64,000 bases of DNA from Isoetes taiwanensis (taxonomy: Eukaryota; Streptophyta; Lycopodiopsida; Isoetales; Isoetaceae), in assembly GCA_021234155.1 (NCBI GenBank), contig JAJEKV010000231.1:650749-714748 (forward strand), given 5' to 3'. This document shows positions 1 through 12,459 of this stretch, in pieces. Every line of letters starts with the position of its first letter. The stretch's first letter is position 1. The position numbers and the translations under genes were made by a program. The notes under the pieces are model-generated. The model ran no database searches and was not told the origin of the DNA. It saw nothing but the letters and a program-made list of their open reading frames with translations.

Positions 1-1400
1 CAGGAACCCTAAAAGTATCCCTTTTCAGATTCCAGCCTCAGGAGCGTGCATTGCCTAAGTGCCTGACTCATTTCGGCCTCCCAGCAACAATGAAGTTTGC
101 ATTCTGAAGTTTAAATCTCGAGCATACTAACAAATCCCAGCAGCATGGATGCTTCAAGGGGCTAGAAGCCAGCCAAGAACTCGGTGAGTGGCCAATCTGT
201 TAATATATACTTTCTAACGGGTATTAGGCTGGATTTGCATCTAATCTTAGCTGTAGATGACCTCTAGAGCCTAAGAACCTTAGTCACTAACGAAGGAACC
301 TAACCATGTATGATTAAAGTAGATAGATTAGATCTTTACTCTGTTATTTCAATTCATTGCTTGATATTGTCTCTTGTGTATTGGGAAGGGGGGTAGAGAC
401 TCAGAGCCTTCTTAGAAGATGATTCTATATTAGCCTCTTTAATTCTCAATTAATACAACCTGTGCATAGGAACCTGCCTGGCTGTGGATGGCAGACCAGC
501 TGAGAAGGAAGGTTTGTCGGCCTACAGTTGATCCCTTTGCATGGGGCATCTATTGGAGGAACATTGTCGGCCAGGCCTAATATGTGCGACTGTGTGTGGG
601 CAAGGTATGGGCTCGGCACCTCCTAGGTGATGCATAGCCTCAGTGGAGTTCAAGTCATGTACGAGCATGGGAACCATGGCCCCTTAGCTCACCTGTAATT
701 TGCATGGACCTCTTGGAGAAGAGTAGTGCCTCATCGGAACTGGGGAGATGCAACCCAGGAGTAGACCCCTCGGCTATGCCTCCGACGGGCCATGGTCAAT
801 TTCCAAGACTTATCAACCTATCTGCAAGGTATGCGCAGGAGGTGCAGATGGAGTGGACTACCTAATGGCCATGTTTTCAAGATGATGGGATTGAATAGTA
901 CAATAGTACAATTCCAAGCTGGGTGGCAAATAGCAGTTACCTGCTAGAAGCTCGAATGTGTCTTGCATAGAAACCGAAGGCTAGATCTCCCATACGATCC
1001 TCGCTTGGATCAGGCAAAGGCGAACTCCATGGGTTACAAGGAGGTGTATATTAGAACATATAGGGCTAGAACATCGATACAAGCTGGGATGGCAGGAAAA
1101 TAACTGGCTGGTTGTATCAGACATAGATGTTTTAGGAAAACTTACAAAATGCAAGGCAGGCGTCTTGATGATTCTAGGTAAGTTACAATTCTTATGAAGG
1201 CTCACTGGCTAATTTAAGGCATGGTTATGGCTTATATGAGGATGGCACGTCATTTGTAATGTCACAATAGCGGCATGCTTAATCTAGACTACACCCCATA
1301 AACTTCACTCCATAGCACGCCTTCACCCAAAGATCAACCCAGATTAAATCCCTTAGCGTGAGTCGAGAATAGAAATCAGACTAGACCCCTTGAGCTTCAC
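1..1400. other. no gene recognised
   Basis: AT-rich sequence with only short open frames broken by stops on both strands. I see no recognisable domain, repeat or RNA gene. It adjoins the first cluster of the TTCTCGA palindromes that begins near 1431. Confidence 0.5.
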
Positions 1401-1430
1401 TTCATGCTTTTCTGACTGGCGACGAATGCA

Positions 1431-2018
1431 TATTCTCGAATTGGGGGTTGAGAGCATGCCCTCGCTCAAACCTCAACCTATACTAACCCCCTCGGAGACT
1501 ATCCCCTCTCGGCATATTCTCGAGCTGCATGTCGAGAATACAACCTAAAGTAGACCATTTATGCTTCGCTCCTTGCTCTCCCCCCTTTACCCAAACCTTC
1601 ACCCAAACCTCAACCCAGTCTAACCCCTTTAGTTTTCCCAACTGGCTAGTCGAAAAGGCGTATTCTCATCTTCGAGTCGAAAATGCCTCTACCAAGACTA
1701 GATCCCTTTCCTCCAAATCTTCAGCCTTGGGTGGAGAGATTTGCAGCTCGAGGATACATTCTCGACTTACGAATCGGGAAATGCCTCAATCCAGTCTAAC
1801 CCTCGATTTTTTCCAACTGGCTAGTCAGGAAGGTGTATTCTTGGCTCACAAATCGAAGAAGTCTCTATCCAGACTAGATTCCTCTCCTCCAAATATTAAG
1901 AGAGGCATAATCTGGATGGAGGCATTTGCAATTTGCGACTCGAGAATGCATTCTCGACTCCAAGTCAGGAAATGCCTCAACCTAGTCTAACCCTCCAATT
2001 TTCTCAACTAATCGAGAA
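1431..2018. repeat. palindrome cluster, family 1, 5' flank of ParB/MTase-like copy 1
   Basis: At least six imperfect palindromes sharing TTCTCGA and TCGAGAA arms: 1431-1456, 1515-1540 (perfect 9-bp arms TATTCTCGA/TCGAGAATA around an 8-nt centre), 1661-1687, 1757-1783, 1937-1960 and 2001-2018. Several are followed by the same word, AATGCCTC. The same motif recurs at 4.1-4.6 kb and 6.05-6.78 kb, so the sites bracket and interrupt the degenerate copy 1. No such motif was noticed near copies 2 or 3. Confidence 0.8.
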
Positions 2019-2899
2019 GGCATATTCTTTAGTCGAGAAGATCTAATCTTGACTATCCAGTCAAGAAGATCTACAACCGTTCTAAAGTCTTCAATTGCTT
2101 GCTTATTTGCTCAACATCTTTCAACGCAAAGAGTTTTTCAATGTTGAAATATGCTCAACAAAAAAACAAGCAGTCGAATGAGCATTTCAAACAGTTTAAA
2201 CATGTTCAAATGATTATAAATATTCAACAGTCTTGCTCAGCATCTCTTAGAATAGAGAGTATCTCGAGATTGAAATATGCTCAACAAGAAAATAAGCAGT
2301 CAAACGAGCATTTCAAACAATTCAAACATGTTCAAACAGTTCTAAATATTCACTCCTTTCATTGTAGTCAGTGTTTAAGCAGTGTAATCCAAATGACTTC
2401 AAACATCACTCTTCAACTCATCTCCTATTGTGACCTTCATTTCCCTAGCAACGATCACATTAGCTAAACATAGCAAAAGCTTGTTTTAATTAAAGCCAGA
2501 GAATCATAGAAACATAGAGCTTTTAGGATCATGGCACCATCGCCAGTGACCGAGCAGAAGGTTGTCGAAGGTCCGTCTGCAAGTGCTTGATAAAATTCTA
2601 TATACCTGCCAAACTGAGTGTCACACAATGAATAGGAAGTTTGGTGGCTAAGGATGGCCATGCAATACCCTTACTCTGCTTACTTGCCTTCAATGAGTAT
2701 ATATCCTTAATTTCAAACTTAAGAACAGTATCATTTTTTACATGTAGTCCAAGGTCGAGATATCCTTCCAGAGGAGATGCAGCTTTGAAGCTACTTCGAG
2801 CAGCAAGCACAAGCATCGTCGCCTTAATATGTCGCCCCCTCCATCGAATAAGTAGTTTGGGAGCTCAGGCAGAGATCTAGGGTCTGATAGTGGGAAGAG

Positions 2900-5800
2900 G
2901 CAAAGGATTGCTACTCCCAGTAAGATTTTAATTCTGAGTTGTAGCTTCTAATGATCTTTTGTTTCATAGGATTTTTGCGGAGGAGCTTGTTATCAGTGGT
3001 AGAACCACTTTTTTGTCATTGAGGAGTTGCACACACAGATTCTAGAGACTCGCCGATTATTGGTGGTACGTTAAAATAATAGTGTCTGGAAAAGAGAAGG
3101 ATTTATTCTTCTAGTACAAGGATAAAAAGAGTTCGGAGGGATAAGTACAAGAAGGTTGGATAGTCCTCTCTGACGCTGCTCCAGATCCAAAACATTTGAC
3201 TTCATATGTAGAAGATGCGAAAAAGGAAGAGTTCTACTACACTAAGAAATTGTCTGTGGTTAATTATTATTCTTCTTCAATAAACAAGGCAAAGTGAGAC
3301 GGAGAAAATGTCGACCCCAATGAATTGCCAAGAATTTATATTGGAAAGACTTGGAAGGGATGAAGGAGGCTGGTGCGTTCACCTCCAAGGAGCTCGGCAT
3401 AGAAATCTCAAGGATGAGAGACAAACTATTTTATACTGGGATGTTCACATCCTATGTCCTGAAGAGTCGAAAGCACTGAACAGTTAACAAGAGGTGGGAA
3501 GAAAAGGATAAAAGTGCATACAGAGAAGAATATCAGTGAATAGAATCAGAATGATGAAGAGAAGTCAGAAACCGAGGATGAAGAATGGGAAGACTCTCAG
3601 TTTTTGGATCCCAATGAGCAAATCAAGCTGATGTAGAAGGAAGCCTAGAAAATGGAATGGCTGGCTCAGTACTATCCTTTGGGGATTGGTCACAAAATAG
3701 CACTTGATATAAGATGGTTAAAAGTGTGCATTGGTGATGCAGTCCATTTTAATCGCAACGAGTTCAATACTGCCTATATACTGGAGATTCTTAACCTTAT
3801 GGTATGTCTTTTTGTGTCAGATCCGATGCCAACAGATGTGATTCCATTTAATGGAGCGACCGATGAGTTTTTCAACTAGAGCAACGAAAGAAGGTGAAGT
3901 TCTGGGTTGTGGATGGGTATTATTCCGTGAGGGCAACTCAAGTGTAGACGGCAAAGGATGTCCTACAGAGGATAAGGATCGGTATGCAAACAGAAGTGCG
4001 GCGTGCTGTCAGCAGATACGCTGCCTATTGAGCTTGCTAGCATTAGCCACTGTCAAAATACTATTGTAGCAAGTGTCAGCTACATAGTAACATGTTTTTG
4101 CCTGTTCCATGGCTTTCTCGACTCACAGATCATCTGTTTTGCCTCTCGAAGGGCTTTCCTGAAGTCGAGAAAGCCCCCAAGTCCTCTGAGCTTCCACATT
4201 TTAAGTCCATGAAAATCAATGCAATTTTACAAAGTGCAATTGATTACGATTTCTGTCTCAGTTGTTAAATTATACTGATTTTTATGGTTTTATCATGTCA
4301 TGCTTGGAGCGATGTTCTTTCTCGATTTGCAGTCAAGAAAGTCTTCAAATTCCCAAGATGGCAAAAGCAGAGGACTTCAAAACTTTCTCGACTCATGAGT
4401 TGAGAAAGTCCTCAGAGAGTCCTTTGAGCTTTCACATTTCTAAACTACGAAGACCACTACCATTTTACAAGGTGGCACAAAATAAGATTCTTGTACAACT
4501 ATTTTGAATCATATTGATTTTAATAGTTATGTCATGTGTTGCTTGGAGTGATGGCCTTTCTCGAATCGCGAGTCAAGAAATATGGTCCAGACTCAGTTTC
4601 TCTTTTTGTTCGCTCTTTGTACGACTCAACTGACTTAGTTTTTTCAATTGCAGCCCATATCCTAACTAGATCATACATGCCTGGCAGCAATGGAAGTGGG
4701 TTGTCCTTAGTGCAATAAAGGAAATAAGGTTGCTTCAGATAAGTGGAAGAGTTTCGAGAGATTGTGCAGATATGTTCTTTTAAAGGACCGCGCAGATGAT
4801 GAAGATGAAAAGAAAAAGAAATCTTCAAGAAAACATAGGGAATTCCTATTGGACCAATATGATATCGCGGTGAAGCTATTTGAAAAAAAAAATGGATAAA
4901 GCTCTGGACCTTGTGGCATAGGATTAGCTTAAAAACAATAATGGAAAGTTGCTAACAAGGCCAGATCCAAAATTGTTTGACAAACAATTTATGAAGAGGA
5001 TACAAGGCTTAACGGATAAGGAAATGCTTTCGATCTACAGGGCAACATACTGGATGGCACAATTTTGCTAAGGAAAACAAGGGGCTCTAAAATGCAAGAT
5101 GCAAAAGATTACGCAATGGTCTTGAAGAGAAGGCGTGCACTAGATGAGGGCATCGCAGATTTCTGCAACATTGCCTGCAAGGAGAGCCAGGATTTCGATC
5201 ACTATAAGGTGAAGGTCTCGCTTGATGATGAAGACATGAAGAAAGTAAGCTGACTATGCCAGTCCTATACATCAACACCAAGTTGCAGCGAAACGTCAAA
5301 ACCGAACCTTTTCTAAAACATGCTATGGCACTTCTCAAATGCAAACTTGGATTCGGCGCCATGCCTTTCAAGAGAGATGATACCTCTCCACCATACTTGA
5401 TAACCTTGGGTCACAAGGGGTTTGGTGGTCTAGAACTAGCACCTGGTCTTGACTCTTTATTTACGATTAATATGATTGAAGACCCCACATTATTCTATGA
5501 GAAGGTTGGTCTTGAACAATGGTACAAGACATATTTGGATATGACTGATCTGGATACTTTCATTTTGCTGATCTTCTGCATGCCCCAATCAGACAACTGT
5601 AGTGTCACAATGTGCGGCAGATGTTAATTTCAACAAGAACGTGAATGCAAAGTTGATCTACCAAAGTCACAAAATTTTGTCAACGTTATTTTGATTTTGG
5701 TTTCTCGATCACCTGTAGACTCCGACAAGTGGTGGTCAAGTGAGCATAATTATGTGGATAAATTTATGGTTTCTCAAGAAAATATAGAACCCTAGAGGGG

Positions 5801-5995
5801 CAAGAGATTTATGGAGGATGTGTCTTCACTTGACAAGGTCAGCGTTGATGGATCTATAGGTCCAATCCACAAGATTCCTATATTGTCGAGGGTCATCAAG
5901 TACTTTATTACAAGCTTGGTCGAGGAAGATCATATTGTGTATGAGCGGTATATGAATGGGTTGTTCTCCCAAGATGAATAAACCCAATATCTATA
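2900..5995 (+). pseudogene. degenerate ParB-like/methyltransferase-like gene, copy 1
   Basis: Fragments in all three forward frames match the better-preserved copy at 34.95-38.98 kb in order. Around 3055-3330 there is a piece like its N-terminal WCVEI...KDLCLFF segment. At 3652-3879 YYPLG and PTDVIPF match YYPMG and PADVVPF. At about 3888-3942 a ParB-box-like piece reads KFWVVDGYYSVRATQ (copy 2: KFFIISGNHSIFAAQ). At about 4965-5070 KLFDKQFMKRIQGL matches DFFNKTFLRNLRGM. The 5256-5627 frame matches the region before the methyltransferase core, and 5859-5981 (VIKYFITSLVEEDHIVYERY) matches YVYYIVKELVPLEGCVLDFF. Many stops and frameshifts separate the pieces. Part of the gap at 4.05-4.7 kb is probably intron and holds palindromes. 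The glycine-rich methyltransferase loop is lost. The homology was found by eye, and bounds are approximate. Confidence 0.65.
4111..4580. repeat. palindrome cluster, family 1, internal to copy 1
   Basis: Four sites: perfect 13-bp arms GGCTTTCTCGACT (4111-4123) and AGTCGAGAAAGCC (4163-4175); 4317-4341; 4382-4409, a near-perfect 28-bp palindrome centred on ACTCATGAGT; and 4556-4580 with centre AATCGCGAGT. They lie between the ParB-box piece and the next coding piece of copy 1, the place expected for an intron. Three are preceded by similar text (GTCATG.GTTGCTTGGAG), so the flanks may have been duplicated together with the sites. Confidence 0.8.
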
Positions 5996-6053
5996 GTTGG
6001 GGACAAGACCCATATCCATATGCCCTCTGTTTCTGCCTTTCGGGGGTCTTTTT

Positions 6054-6776
6054 TGACTCGCGAGTCATTAGGGATTTTTTGAGATCATAAAAGGGCCTTC
6101 TAAGAACTGCTGACTAAGCTATATGAACTACCAATAAAAAAACAGAACTGGTAATCCAGTCAGCAAAACAGTTATAACTAACTCACTGGTTCACATTTTC
6201 TAGCATAAGTGTTGATAGAAAAGTCCAAATGAGCTCTTGTTTAGTGCAATAGATAGATCTCATTGAGATCTTTCCAAGCTTGGGTGGTTTGCATATCTTT
6301 TAGCCCCGTAGGATAGTAAAAAATAGTAAAAACCATATTTTTTGGAGTTTTGACAATCATAAGTGGTTAAAATATGTGCAAAGCACCTAAGATTGGAAAG
6401 ATCTCAACGAGATCTATCTATTGCACTAAACGAGAGCTCATTTGGACTTTTCTATCAATAGTTATGCTAGAAAATGTGATCCAGTGAGTTAGTTATAACA
6501 GTTTTGCTGACTGGACCCGTCAGGCTCTGATTTCTGATTGGTAGTTCATTTATCTTCATTTGGCTTAGTTGGCATGTTTTGAAGGCCCTTTTTTAATCTC
6601 AAAAAAACCCTAATGCGAGAAAGTCCCCATGTGCTCTGTTTTTATCTTTCTAAGAAAGCCTTCAGTCAGAAAGACAAAAATAAAGCACTTGGGGCCTTTT
6701 TTGATTCGCGAGTCGAGAAAGTCCTTGGAACCTTCTCAGAGCTTCTGAGTCTTCTTTCTCGACTCCCGAGTCGAGA
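6054..6776. repeat. palindrome cluster, family 1, 3' flank of copy 1
   Basis: The sites are 6054-6067 (TGACTCGCGAGTCA, a perfect 14-bp palindrome), 6700-6720 (GATTCGCGAGTCGAGAAA) and 6757-6776 (perfect 9-bp arms TCTCGACTC/GAGTCGAGA around CC). The first sits just outside the long foldback repeat and the others on its far side. Confidence 0.8.
6066..6614. repeat. long inverted repeat (foldback/MITE-like hairpin)
   Basis: The left arm (about 6066-6304) and right arm (about 6363-6614) are reverse complements along most of their length. They share, for example, GAAAAGTCCAAATGAGCTC and CAATAGATAGATCTC in opposite orientation. The spacer is about 58 bp. There is no coding capacity. It could be a non-autonomous foldback/MITE element or an inverted-repeat locus whose transcript folds into long double-stranded RNA. 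It lies directly downstream of copy 1. Confidence 0.85.
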
Positions 6777-6789
6777 CCCCACGAACCTT

Positions 6790-8377
6790 ATGAATTAATA
6801 GCGTTTATCATTTCAGGGACTTTGATGCAGCTGCATCATTTTCAGTGTCACACTGAGAAGCATCTGGATACAGTTTGGCTAGCCCATCCCTTCCTCATAA
6901 TGATTCTGGTGCAAGTCAACAACCACATGCACAAAAAGACTGCTGCAAATGTTGCTACAGGCTCAGAGGCAGTTACATGTGCAGGCCCAAGCAAGGAAAG
7001 AATCAAGATCCTGGTTCTAGATCCCAATAGGAAATCTGGTTGGAGCCAAACTCAACCTGAGATCCAACGGGGCCCAGAAAAACCTATAGTTTTGTCTATC
7101 AATGTAATTCCTTGAGCTAGAAAAATAAGTATCAGAAAATGCTTTGTTATTTCTGAAGCCCTAGATCGTGGCATGCAATAACCTTTCCTTTCTAAATGGA
7201 ATGATATAGATCAAAATGGGAAGCATAGGTGTGAGGGATGGCATCATTTTAGAGCTTAGAGCCTATGGGAAACATAGAATAAAATAATGGCTAAGGTTAG
7301 CCAAACGGCTATTTTGTAGCAGTTTTGCCAAGGAAAACGGCTAAAGTAAATGGAAAAAATGCCCAAAAAAAAGAAAATTTTAGCCCAATTTTTTTGCCGC
7401 CCAAGTGAGTTTTTAGGTTGAATAGCCAAACCTTTACCTCCAGACATATCCATCAGGACATCGATTAGCTAAACCTAAGATAGAGTGGGCTTGAAAAAAT
7501 GGATAGATTAGCTCGAAATTCAACACCAATGTATGTACTAACTTTAAGAAATTTCAAATAGGGTTTATATTTTTCTTTTTCTTTTCCACTTTCTTTCTTG
7601 TTCCAAGTACAAAATTGAAGCACTAGAGGAAAAGGAACAATGTAGTCCCTTCTTTTTTTTTTTTTGTTTTTGAACATGTTCATGTATGTTTGTATCTTGA
7701 TTTATGTATTTACAATAAATTCACTGCCTTTGCCAAAATGCCTGGATTTTTTTTTAAATTACTATAGCGTGATGGCTAATATTTGCCTTTCCATTTTGTG
7801 AAAGTTTAGCCAAAAGCAAGAAATTGTGACGGAGAAAAACCATTTAGTTTAGCCAAGTTTTAGAAACTTCTCGCCCCAATTTGAAGGTAGTTTAGCTAAA
7901 CCTATTTTAGCTACACTAAAATATAGGAGTAGTAATTTATTCCATGATGGGAAACGCTCACATGTATATACACGTGTGCGCGATCTTCCTTTATTTCGAA
8001 GATCTCATTCAGAGCTTTTTAGATACAACGGGAATCAATTTTTCTTGCTTCAGATGCAAGAACAAACTGTCAATTAAGTTTGAAAGACATACAGTGTGAT
8101 AGATTTTGAGATACGACTTGCTTGAGTATCTCCTTAACATTCAAAGCAACTTCAAATAAGAGAGGCTCTGTTTATATGAATTTCAGAGAGAGAAATGATA
8201 AGCACATTGATTGGAAGCATTTTCATCCTTAGTTATAGTACAATATTTATTATTCTACTCTATATTTCGTCGCTTATATCTTTGGCTAATACCTATATAA
8301 ATGCATTTAATTATGCTTTCTAGATCTTGATCTTGCTTTTAGACTGGAAAAAATGATGAATTGTAACCATGTTTGGC
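6790..8377. other. no gene recognised
   Basis: AT-rich sequence. A forward frame at 6822-7115 directly follows the last family-1 palindrome and could be a remnant of the C-terminal part of copy 1, but I see no convincing match. The rest holds homopolymer runs and stop-ridden frames. Confidence 0.4.
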
Positions 8378-8755
8378 TCAGGGTTCAGCTCCCATTGATG
8401 ATTAATGTGGATATGAATGGGCAAATATTCTACTTGAAAAGCTTGTTTATATGTATGTTAGATAACGTGATCCAAATCCGGAATAATGCATGACGTACTT
8501 GAAGAGAGTCTTTTGAAAATGGTTTTTCTTTGAGGGGTTTTGAAGAGCACGGAAGTGAGCTAGAGTGTAGAATAGGTTCAACTCCCGTTGATGGTTAATG
8601 TGCATATCAACGGCCAGATATTCCACTTGGAAAGCTTAGAAAGCATGTTTATATGTATGTAAGGTAACTTGATCCAAATTCAGAAGAATGCATGATGTAC
8701 CATGAAGAGAACTAGTTTTTCTTTTGAAGAGGGGAAGTGAGTTAGAGAGTGTAAA
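8378..8755 (+). repeat. tandem duplication, about 192-bp period
   Basis: The block starting near 8391 (CCCATTGATGATTAATGTGG) recurs near 8583 (CCCGTTGATGGTTAATGTGC), with matching downstream text including TGTTTATATGTATGT and GATCCAAAT. The two copies have diverged moderately. No coding function is seen. Confidence 0.75.
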
Positions 8756-8759
8756 CTAT

Positions 8760-10199
8760 TATTTGATTAAAAGACAAGATTGGAACCTTGGATTATGAAC
8801 CTGATGAGAAGTACTTTTTAGCATTGAAATGTTATTTCATAAAATGGAAGGGTGTTGAGCAATGTGCACTCTCCCGGGATTCCCCTTTTTTGGAAGATGT
8901 CATGACGATTTTTTTGCCACAAAAACCTCTTCCCAGTGAAGTTTCAAGTTTATGTCATTGCCTCTATTTTGTATGTGTGCTCAAGCTCTATTTTATGTTT
9001 CATTATAGCATGCAATGCATCCTGAGATCTTTTTTAGAAGTATAAGATGGTCTTTTGATTTGCAGAGCGAAGAACCATGTGTTTGGTGAAGTGCTTTGTT
9101 TGAGATTGTCATTTAAAACGTGGATGATTTTGTTAGTGTTGAGTTCTACATGGGCCAGATAATGGAAAAAGATGTTCCTGTCATAACCATTGTACCAACA
9201 CATAAATTTTCAAGCACTAAGTGATGTAAATTCATGAGGGCAACCCTTTGTGAGACACCACCTTGTTTAAATTCAGTTCAACACAAGTAATAATAGGCAT
9301 TTATATGATACAAACAAAATCCATAAGTTGCACCATCATAAGTTGTTCTATCTATCTCCTTCCCTCCCTCTATATATCTATCTATCTATTAGTACGAAGA
9401 AACATGCAAAACTCACCTCACCTTCTACACCTGGCCATGCTATCAGAAGTTGCAAGGAAAACTTACACTTTTTCTATACAAGGCCCTATTTCTTGGACGT
9501 TGAAAACATGCAAAACTCACCTTATCTTCTACGCTTGGCCATGCCATTAGAGTTGCAAGTCAACAATATGATAAACTTGCCACAGTAATTTCAACTCTTA
9601 TGATTAACAGGATTCTAGATATGTCATTGCAAAAGTCATATGTATGACTATTATAGATCTGTCCTAACACCAAATCCAAGCTTGCTTAGAACATAATAAC
9701 TTTATGATGAAGTTGGTATATAAGAATGCGTTGATAATCCCATAATACTCATCGTATCTATCAACAAGGATCAGATGATAGTCCCTTGAGAGTTGTTGCT
9801 CTCAGTATCATATTTGCATAAGACAATGAGATTCAGAATGTCAAGGTAAATGCGTGAAAAGGGATATCTTAGTAATGTATCCAATATCCAAGTTGGATTC
9901 AGACGAAATGCTTATGAGTTTGCATTTGCTACAAAACAATTATACCAAAGTAGGGCTCTTTGTTTGCCTAAGATATGCATGCAAAGTATACAATCATAGC
10001 ACGGATAGGGTTGTTTACATGTCGACGCACCTCTAACAATAGGGTCCAGCAACCATACGTAGAGCCTAAGGCTATATACACAACATTAGGACAAATGTGA
10101 AAGTGAACACAGACAGGTGAAAGTTTTTCTTAATTCAGGATAAATCTGATACTAGCATTAGACTGCTTCGGGAGCCACAATGCTATATATTAGTCTAAA
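8760..10199. other. no gene recognised; short direct repeat at 9403-9560
   Basis: Short open frames without recognisable domains. A roughly 50-bp direct repeat (CATGCAAAACTCACCT at 9403 and again at 9507, period 104) is followed in both copies by similar GGCCATGC text. A TATC microsatellite lies near 9373-9389. The frame at 8788-9045 might be an upstream exon of the next gene, but I cannot support that. Confidence 0.4.
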
Positions 10200-11983
10200 A
10201 TGACGATTGTGCATCTTTGGGAATCAGCAAAGGCCAGGTGTGAGCACTCCAGTGTCATTACATTCTTGTCATCAATGCTAGTTTCCAAGGAAAGGGAACT
10301 TTTGGAGGCAACAACAGCATACAAGAGTATGGAGGAAATTCACCAAGGGGTAATTGCTAATGACCTTTGCAATTACATAGTGCTCAATAATTTTTCTTTC
10401 TGCTTCATCATTTTTTTTATTTTTAAACAGGCAAAAGACGAAGAACATAGACTCCAACCAAGGCTGGAGAAGTTGAAAGAAATAGCTTCATCTCTAAGTA
10501 AGATGTCTGGACTACAACTCAACCTTCCATTTTTGGAACATCCAAAATGCTCTACCGTAGCATTTGCAAGATTACAAAGTTGTTCTTTCTGTACATTGTG
10601 TCTCAGCCATTGTTGCACATTGCATGCACAGTTTTCATCTAATTTGCGCTTACATATGTTTCTCAAAGAGATCAACTTGTCCCTCTTGTGAGAGCCAGAT
10701 GCCTCATAATTGGTTCAGGTCCATTAGACTTCAATGTAGATCTGCAATGGAATCTGCTCCCAATTATAGTGCAGTGCAGTCCATTGAAAAGAGTCAAGAT
10801 CCATCATTAAGCACACCTGCTGACTTGGAGGAGCCTGATATAATTATGCAATCCATTGAAGATTGCACTTTATTATCTTCCACAAGCCCAAACTTGAAGA
10901 GAGACAATGCTGAACAAAGTAATAGTTGTAAAAGACTGAAAAGTAAGTTATTCTTGTGAAGTATAACTACTTTGGATTTTTCTTCTATAAGTACTTATTT
11001 AGTTTGATGCTTTGAATGATGCAGGCTCAAGTTTGGATATTTCAAACTCTATAGTTGACATTTCTAACAGAATTGAAGACAATGCTGTGCAAGTAATAGA
11101 TGAAGAATGTGAAGCAGTGTTGAAGAATATAGATGATTATGTTTCCAATTTGGACAAACGTGCTGATATTGTGGAGAAGACAATCACAGAGGAAGAAACT
11201 GATTTGGCATCAGTTGGAGAATCTCCTTCTAAGAATAATTCCAAGCAGGTTTCCTCTAGCAAACGAGCTCCATCCAAATCAATAACTAAGAAACTAAGGT
11301 GATTCTAGTGTGTTTTTTTACTTTGTTAATCTTGATATAATTTCTCTAATAGTTGTCATTGCACAGTGCTAGTGTTGTTGGCAAGAAGCTTTTGGTTATT
11401 GAGCCAGAGGATTTCCTGTACAAGGTTTTCAAAAACGCTAAAGCGGTGGAAGGTGTCCAACTTCTTCCATCAAGAAAAGAGGTTCTTGTTGTCGGGCCGA
11501 GGCGGTCGCGGTTCATGCATTTAGATCACCTTAGAACATTTTTCTGTTGGTATATGGTCTTCCAATCACTCAGTGATTAGCTGCCTGAGGTCTTTCATTC
11601 CTCAGTCCTTAGTGGATAAGTTTCTTTTCAAATGGATGGTGCATCCTTTGAAAATGAAAGGAGGAACTTCTTGCTACATCAAAAAACTCACAAACGTTTA
11701 TGAGAAATGTCCAGAATTTAGCATGAGGACAACTTTGCTGATTGATCCTTACAGGTACGTGAATTTTAAGAATAATGCAGATTCCTGCATCACACCAAGG
11801 TCCTTCATACCTGACATAAATGACGGTGATTACCTGTTGAAGACTATGGTACCTTACTTGGAGAAGCTAATAACAGAAGTGAACGTAATTGCTTATGTAC
11901 AGAGGTCTGTACATTTTCGAAATCAGTATGATGAGAAAAGCACAAAAGTGTTGGAGGTACTAAAGACCATGGACTTGTCCTAA
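10200..11983 (+). CDS. FCP1/NIF-like (HAD) phosphatase homologue, probably catalytically dead
   Basis: The exons appear to be 10200-10350, about 10431-10953, 11026-11300 and 11366-11983, with GT-AG boundaries that keep frame (LKS|SSLDISNS; KKL|SASVVGKK). The N-terminal half is unrecognised and partly charged and helical. The C-terminal half follows the FCP1/SCP CTD-phosphatase fold: KKLLVIEPEDFL stands where the family has the DxDGT nucleophile strand, and TTLLIDPYRY where it has the LIDDSP motif, followed by DGDYLLKTMVPYLEKL, which resembles the conserved end of the NIF domain. Both catalytic aspartate positions of motif I and one of the paired aspartates of motif III are missing. Between 11550 and 11605 the frame changes; the only in-phase intron I see there is 40 nt, so a frameshift is as likely. 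Upstream exons may be missing. Confidence 0.55.
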
Positions 11984-12459
11984 ACTGTTGTATGTTTTTT
12001 TAATATTAGATCCCTTTTTTATTGTAATTTGGTGTTTATCAACACCACAAACGTTTAAAGAACTTTATAATTCTCTGGTACGCAGTTCCCGTTATAATGG
12101 GCTCAAATATCCGCATGCTTTGGCCACAAAATATCGCCAAAACAGCAACCCCAAAATTAGCACAAACCTAACACAAAGTTAGCAATATCCCACATGCATA
12201 TATCACAAAATTCGTGCTCATATATAAATAGTTTTTTGCTACTTCATTGAAGAGTGTGGACAGAGATTAGATGATGAAAAGTTATGGCTCTCTGGCTTGT
12301 AATCTTCAGTTACAGGCCAGAGTGTCATGACCTTTCAAAATGTAATCCTCGTCCACCTTTTTTTTAGTAATGGGCTCAAATATCCCACATGCATTCAATG
12401 TTCCACATGTTACCAAATCAACAATTGTCAAATCAACAAATGCCAAACGAATGGATTAT

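Noticed and set aside
981-1205. Small ORFs in the first 2.5 kb as genes
   Set aside because: No domain, no conserved start context and frames crossing repeat sequence; they look like chance openings.
1529-1990. 153-codon ORF through the palindrome cluster as a protein gene
   Set aside because: Its codons are made of the palindromic repeats themselves; the repetitive composition explains the open frame.
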